Source: Parcubacteria group bacterium
GTDB lineage: Bacteria > Patescibacteriota > Minisyncoccia > Phycocordibacterales > UBA2135
Assembly: GCA_016180525.1 (NCBI GenBank)
Contig: JACPBB010000003.1
Location: forward strand, 1-38,394
Direction of reading: 5' to 3'
Length of the DNA: 38,394 bases
The translations under genes were made by a program, and so were the position numbers. Under the pieces are notes generated by a model. The model was not told the origin of the DNA. It saw only the letters and a program-made list of their open reading frames with translations, and did no database searches. Each line of letters starts with the position of its first letter. Within the stretch, counting starts at the first letter, position 1. Positions 34,729-38,394 of the stretch are shown piece by piece.

Positions 34729-35041
34729 ATGTTTACATTAGTAGTAAATTAGTAGTAAAAAAGCCTTTTATAGACTCTTTCTTCTATTTTATCAGGCAAT
34801 GCTCAACCGTGCATTAGGACTTATAAACACCCCTATATAAGTGGAAAATGCCACCCGAGGGTGACATTTTCCAGTGTATCCGCTCTACCCGAGGGCAAAA
34901 CGAATACCTTTTAATTATAAAATGATGAACCATTAGCACAACCCCGCATTGTATAAAAAGCTGTGGATAAAATCATTCAAATAACATTACTTGTAAAATA
35001 AGGATTTTTTATGGTTGACAGACAGAAAAAATTGTCCTGGT
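34729..35041. other. Gene-free stretch with one hairpin and one DnaA box
   Basis: No coding frame is credible. It contains an almost perfect 13-bp hairpin (34842-34855 with 34860-34873, one mismatch, loop CGAG) without a following T run, and a nearby second copy of the loop word ACCCGAGGG. At 34962-34970 is a perfect DnaA box (TTATCCACA on the minus strand). A single box with no dnaA, dnaN or AT-rich box cluster does not mark an origin. The promoter of the DoxX gene should also be here. Confidence 0.5.
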
Positions 35042-35493
35042 TTAATTTTTTGTTAGCGCAAGCACTTTTTCAGGAGGTCTTCCTAAAACAGCCCTGTCGC
35101 CCTTAACGACAATCGGCCGTTCAATTAAAATAGGATTCTTCGCCATAATTAAAATGAGCTCCTCATCGGACAAATCTTTTTTAGCGACCTTCTTTTTATA
35201 TGCTTCCTCATTTGTCCGAAGGATATCTTTTGGTCTTTTCCTAAGTTTTCGCAATGTGTCTTTTAATTCTTTTTCTGTCGGGGGATGCTTTAAATATTCA
35301 ATAAAAGCAACTTCGTCTTATATTAACTCCTCGGCTCGGCAGTGAGAAAATTCCGCTTCGCTCAGTTTTCTCACTGCACTCGCTCTACGTCGCTAATAAT
35401 TTCAAAGTCAACACTGCTTTTTTCTAAAAGGGCGAAAGTAGCACGTGATTTACTGCACCGTGAGTTATGATATATTATTATCTTGTCACGCAT
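35042..35493 (-). pseudogene. arsC/Spx-family gene broken by a palindromic insertion
   Basis: Two halves of one ArsC-like (arsenate reductase/Spx family, thioredoxin fold) protein lie in different frames. The first runs from ATG at 35493, through the redox motif YHNSRCSKSRATFALLEK (Cys at 13), to a premature TGA at 35371-35373. The second, to the TAA-type end at 35042, carries EYLKHPPTEKELKDTLRKL, the family RP-containing segment AKNPILIERPIVV and GRPPEKVL. About 80 nt separate the two, formed by a GC-rich palindrome (stem 35339-35350 with 35366-35377). The start ATG overlaps by one base the TGA of the CARDB gene upstream, so it was once translationally coupled to it. An assembly error is possible but the inserted sequence has the look of a repeat. 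Confidence 0.75.
35325..35395. repeat. Palindromic element disrupting the arsC-like gene
   Basis: A perfect 12-bp stem, GCAGTGAGAAAA with TTTTCTCACTGC, encloses a 15-nt loop TTCCGCTTCGCTCAG. The word CCGCTTCGC also occurs in the uvrC element. Imperfect pairing extends outward to ATTA/TAAT at the edges. It has stops in the frames that it interrupts. Confidence 0.7.
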
Positions 35494-36803
35494 CATTGCT
35501 CTGCCACAAAAATTTTCAGTTGAGAACAGTTATTATTTTCATCGGTTTCAAAAACTTCTCCCCCTCCATCTGCACATACTGAAAATGTGTGTTCTCCGGA
35601 ACTTGCTTTCCAAATTGTTCCCCACTCAACTTTTTCAAATTTATCGGGCAATAAACTAGGAACAAATTTTTTATACGGTGCATTGATATCTATGATTAAA
35701 TGAGCATATGACTTTTTGGCAGGCGATGGCGCTTTATTCAGTATAATTGCCGAAAAAGCGACATTTTCTCCAGTTTTTGGTATAGACGGTACAATTAAAA
35801 AATTTTGGACAGCTAAATCCCCGCTTATTTCATGCCCCTTCACGGTAAATACAATTTCAGTGCAATTGTTTTTTTCGTTCATTTCAAATAGCGTATTTTC
35901 AGTGTCTGCGCATACGTATGCCCTGTGGGTTCCCGACTTTGCAATCCAGGCTCCTCTCCATGTTTTTGCTTCACTAAACTCCCCAGATTTAAGTGCCCTG
36001 GTTTCAAGGCGACTTAGGTGTAATTCTGTTTTCCCATCATTATCCTCGTCAATATAAAGCTGAGTATTAAAAGTAGATTCCATTTCTTTTTCTCCATTAT
36101 TTAAAACAATGGCTGAAAAATGCAATGATTCTCCTTCTACAAGCTCTCCTCCATAATAATTAAACGATTTTTCTTTGACGACGGCATCGGAAGCTGGTCC
36201 ATTTGCTTCAGGATATTCCGGCCGCGGCGGATCTTTTATTATAAGTGGTACAACTACGGGTGGGGGTAAAGGAGGTAAAACAATTTTGGGCACCGGTAAC
36301 TCCTGGACTGCCGGAGCTGTCTTTTTTTCTTCAATAACTTTCTCTTCCTCCTCCATTGTTTGTACCTCTTCTTTAAGAACATCTTCCGTACTTGAGGCAA
36401 TTATTTCTGACTCTAAAAAAGCATCTTCCGATGCTAAGACCGTTGCTTGTGTGTCTTCGGAAGAGCTGTGCGCAACGTGTTCTACATAACGCAAACCCAA
36501 TCCAATATATTTTGAAACTTCTAATTCTTTCGCGAGAGTATTAAGTGCAAAAAAGCCAACTCCAATAATTACTAGAAGCAAAAGAGTCCCAAAATCTTTT
36601 GAAACCATCCGCATGTACTGTGGAAAAGAAAAAGCAAATGGTTTTTTCTTTACAGTTTTTCTTCTTTTCCGCGTGACAGATTTTTTCACGCCTGAAGCAA
36701 GTTCTTTTTGAAATAAATACAATGAAACAACAAGGGCGACAGAGGCGATTACCGTCGCAGTAATGGAGTTATATATGAGAGCGTAAATAATATCGGCTGA
36801 CAT
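35493..36803 (-). CDS. Membrane-anchored CARDB-domain surface protein
   Basis: From the ATG at 36803 the protein has about 436 residues. It has two N-terminal membrane segments separated by a strongly basic stretch (KKSVTRKRRKTVKKK). A long acidic, Glu- and Pro-rich linker (about 120-200) follows, then two beta-sandwich domains with the CARDB pattern. Each ends in a calcium-binding-like loop (CADTENTLFEMNEKNNCTE and CADGGGEVFETDENNNCSQ) with a disulfide. Such domains occur on cell-surface adhesion proteins. A TTG at 36815 would add four residues but is less likely. It is followed directly by the broken arsC-like gene. Confidence 0.75.
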   Translation of the reverse strand: MSADIIYALIYNSITATVIASVALVVSLYLFQKELASGVKKSVTRKRRKTVKKKPFAFSFPQYMRMVSKDFGTLLLLVIIGVGFFALNTLAKELEVSKYIGLGLRYVEHVAHSSSEDTQATVLASEDAFLESEIIASSTEDVLKEEVQTMEEEEKVIEEKKTAPAVQELPVPKIVLPPLPPPVVVPLIIKDPPRPEYPEANGPASDAVVKEKSFNYYGGELVEGESLHFSAIVLNNGEKEMESTFNTQLYIDEDNDGKTELHLSRLETRALKSGEFSEAKTWRGAWIAKSGTHRAYVCADTENTLFEMNEKNNCTEIVFTVKGHEISGDLAVQNFLIVPSIPKTGENVAFSAIILNKAPSPAKKSYAHLIIDINAPYKKFVPSLLPDKFEKVEWGTIWKASSGEHTFSVCADGGGEVFETDENNNCSQLKIFVAEQ

Positions 36804-36997
36804 AATGAAACGCAAGTTCTCACGAATAATTTAATGTACAGTATATAACAGTATTGTAAAAAAGAAAATAGTGCTTCTATAGTGATAGACCCACCGCCCC
36901 AGAGGCGCTTACGCACAGGCATGATCGCTATTGGAGTGGACATCCTTGTTTTTAATTGGTATTTTTAAACTAGATGAGTGTATTGAAGTGGTGATTT

Positions 36998-37462
36998 ATG
37001 AATAGAAAAAATCTATTCTATTTTTTCATTATTTGTTTGAGCTTATTTTTTGCTCCCGCGATTTCTCATGCGGATACCGGAGCATACCAAACAAAAGTTT
37101 CGTGTAAAGAAATACTTCCCATTGCTGTTCATAACCTAGTTAAGGCAGCATTTCCGAATCAGAATATATTGCACGCGCTTCAGGCATACAATGATGTAAT
37201 GTGCGAAATTCCTGAAAATATGGCAAATGTTGTCATAACGGTTGTTAAAAACAAAGAGGAACAATTCTATGGAACATTTCATCTTCATTTTAAAAATGAT
37301 GGAACTCTCCCCCAATATTTACACGAACTTGCCCGCGATGAAAAATCGTGGACTCGCATAACCGCAAAAAATGACTGGAAAAAGGAGTGGTGCGAGTGGA
37401 TGCGTGATGTATACCCGCAAGAAAAAAATAAATTTGGATGCGACATGTTTATATACGAATAA
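36998..37462 (+). CDS. Secreted protein of unknown function
   Basis: The 154 residues begin with a signal peptide (NRKNLFYFFIICLSLFFAPAISHA, cleavage after HADTG probable). The mature part has five cysteines and a regular spread of aromatic residues. No family is recognised. No good Shine-Dalgarno sequence precedes the ATG. It ends in a strong terminator. The 194 nt between it and the divergent CARDB gene are AT-rich with a short GC-rich patch at 36889-36930 that I cannot explain. Confidence 0.7.
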   Translation: MNRKNLFYFFIICLSLFFAPAISHADTGAYQTKVSCKEILPIAVHNLVKAAFPNQNILHALQAYNDVMCEIPENMANVVITVVKNKEEQFYGTFHLHFKNDGTLPQYLHELARDEKSWTRITAKNDWKKEWCEWMRDVYPQEKNKFGCDMFIYE

Positions 37463-37463
37463 T

Positions 37464-37492
37464 AAAGGCGCCTCCCAAAGAGACGCCTTTTT
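37464..37492 (+). terminator. Terminator after the secreted protein gene
   Basis: AAAGGCG (37464-37470) pairs with CGCCTTT (37484-37490), with CTC/GAG continuing inside, and TTTTT overlaps the end of the stem. Confidence 0.8.
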
Positions 37493-37502
37493 GATTGCTT
37501 GA

Positions 37503-37994
37503 TTATGGATTCCATCGCTCTCCATTTAAAAGAGCTCCCTCTACTCCAACTTTTCCATCAAAGAAAACAATTCGCACTCCGGCTTCTACAAACATAATAC
37601 GAGCATCTTCCATAGACTGCTTCCATGATTCTGGCCTTCTGTCATAGGCCTGTTTATGAGTCATGATTTCAACAATGCCTGATTGAATAATGCCGTGAGC
37701 ACATCGTGCGCATGGGAACATCGTAACCACCATAGAGCACCTCTTCGTACTGATGCCGTCTCGCGCCGCAGAAAAAAGTGCCATTCTCTCTGCGTGTTCT
37801 ATGTATTCGTACTTGAGAGGTTTAATCAATCGTTCGGGTCTTCCCACAACGCCATCGGGAAATCTGTTTACATCCGCAATCTTAATGTCGTCCTTACGAT
37901 GAATGATAAGCGCGCAATTTTTTGTGGAGGGATCTGGACTTGTTTTTGCCGCTTCATACGCAAGGCGAAGCAGTTCTTTTATATTTGATTTCAT
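37503..37994 (-). CDS. dCMP/cytidine deaminase-family zinc enzyme
   Basis: Enzymes of this fold remove ammonia from cytosine nucleotides. dCMP to dUMP would feed thymidylate synthesis together with the dUTPase at 13453-13884. The 163 residues show the zinc and proton-shuttle motif HAERMA (about 67-72) and the second zinc motif MFPCARCAHGI (PCxxC, about 92-102). An N-terminal PDPSTKNCALI fits the dCMP deaminase group. The substrate could also be another cytosine or guanine compound. Its ATG overlaps by four bases the TGA of the upstream kinase-like gene (ATGA), so the two are translationally coupled. Confidence 0.82.
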   Translation of the reverse strand: MKSNIKELLRLAYEAAKTSPDPSTKNCALIIHRKDDIKIADVNRFPDGVVGRPERLIKPLKYEYIEHAERMALFSAARDGISTKRCSMVVTMFPCARCAHGIIQSGIVEIMTHKQAYDRRPESWKQSMEDARIMFVEAGVRIVFFDGKVGVEGALLNGERWNP

Positions 37995-38394
37995 TGTAAT
38001 TGCTCCTTGTAGGAAAGTGGCAGCTCATTCATAAACGTGTCAAACAAGGCAAGGTGTTTTGTCGCATACTCTTTATAATCAAACTCATGTCTCATTGGAG
38101 ATATAGCGTTTTGCAACATCCCCCACGATGCTTCTCGCAAACATACCACCATTTTCATTAGTCGTATCTCCTCAACGGTGATAAAGAGACCGCGCAGTTT
38201 CCATGTACAATTGTGTTTATAAACAAGCTCTTCTTCGTATGAGCTTGTCAATGATGCTTTGAGTGCAAACATCGCTATGTCAAAACGAGGATCTCCGTTT
38301 GCAGAATATTCCCAATCAATAAGTTTTACGTTTCCTTCCGGGGTTTTTACGATATTGCCAAGCATCAGATCAAAATGGCATGCAGTTTTAGGAC
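37991..38394 (-). CDS. Choline/aminoglycoside kinase-like protein, 5' part cut by the window
   Basis: The frame stays open to the window edge, so the N terminus is missing. At the edge the sequence reads CHFDLMLGNIV, which is the kinase catalytic motif HxDxxxxN (His, Asp and Asn present). About 15 residues later comes LIDWEYSANGDPRFDIAMFA, with the metal-binding Asp, as in choline kinase LicA and aminoglycoside phosphotransferases. The internal Met at 38365 is not the start. Substrate is unknown; choline, ethanolamine or a sugar alcohol are typical. The TGA stop overlaps the start of the deaminase gene, so they form a coupled pair. Confidence 0.8.
   Translation of the reverse strand, partial: PKTACHFDLMLGNIVKTPEGNVKLIDWEYSANGDPRFDIAMFALKASLTSSYEEELVYKHNCTWKLRGLFITVEEIRLMKMVVCLREASWGMLQNAISPMRHEFDYKEYATKHLALFDTFMNELPLSYKEQLQ

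Noticed and set aside
34962-34970. Replication origin
   Set aside because: There is one perfect DnaA box only, no cluster, no unwinding-type AT-rich repeats with it and none of dnaA, dnaN or gidA nearby.

Overview
The window looks like a chromosomal piece of a small-genome bacterium of the Candidate Phyla Radiation (Patescibacteria, probably a Parcubacteria-type lineage). This is an inference from several signs: compact, lineage-style variants of universal genes (SecA with an extra segment in the first nucleotide-binding domain and a shortened wing domain, and UvrC without its C-terminal helix-hairpin-helix domain); many short, lineage-specific secreted or membrane proteins; a mixture of Shine-Dalgarno-led and leaderless-looking starts; and scattered short palindromic or AT-rich repeats. 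TGA is used as a normal stop (for example at 31027-31029 and 37991-37993), so the code is standard table 11, not the recoded UGA of Gracilibacteria/SR1.

Layout. 128-8292 is almost all minus strand: secA, a 36-residue Lys/Arg-rich peptide, murB, an orphan ATP-cone protein, a CcdA-like membrane protein paired with a histidine-rich membrane-anchored protein, a 58-residue zinc-ribbon protein, a YkuK-type RNase H-fold protein and an HD-domain protein. 8406-9945 (plus) encodes three envelope proteins. 9955-15169 carries murI, an FAD amino-acid-oxidase-like gene, a DnaQ-fold protein with a lost catalytic Asp, pyruvoyl arginine decarboxylase, dUTPase, tRNA-Ala(UGC) with a structured leader, and ddl. 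With murB, this gives three peptidoglycan precursor genes. 15216-17834 has a lipoprotein, a deoxyribosyltransferase-like protein and a tryptophanase-family lyase.

17834-18390 is gene-free but not empty. A near-consensus promoter, about 560 nt of strongly self-complementary sequence and a terminator mark a large minus-strand non-coding RNA that I could not match to rnpB, tmRNA, SRP RNA or 6S RNA. 18553-29784 holds all three excision-repair genes (uvrC, uvrA, uvrB), three genes of unknown function (one with a highly structured 5' leader), a C-terminal processing protease, trxB and pgsA. 29920-33585 is a plus-strand amino-acid catabolic series: Leu/Glu-type dehydrogenase, ornithine-type aminotransferase and a guanidino-group-modifying hydrolase. 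Together they could turn arginine into ornithine, glutamate semialdehyde and 2-oxoglutarate. 33650-38394 is accessory: a secreted-repeat protein, DoxX, an arsC-like gene broken by a palindromic insertion, a CARDB-domain surface protein, a secreted protein, a dCMP-deaminase-like gene and a truncated choline/aminoglycoside-kinase-like gene at the window edge.

The most interesting signals are the unidentified large structured RNA, and a set of GC-rich palindromic elements that sit in frame inside uvrC and uvrB and appear to have destroyed an arsC homologue. They are reminiscent of Rickettsia palindromic elements.
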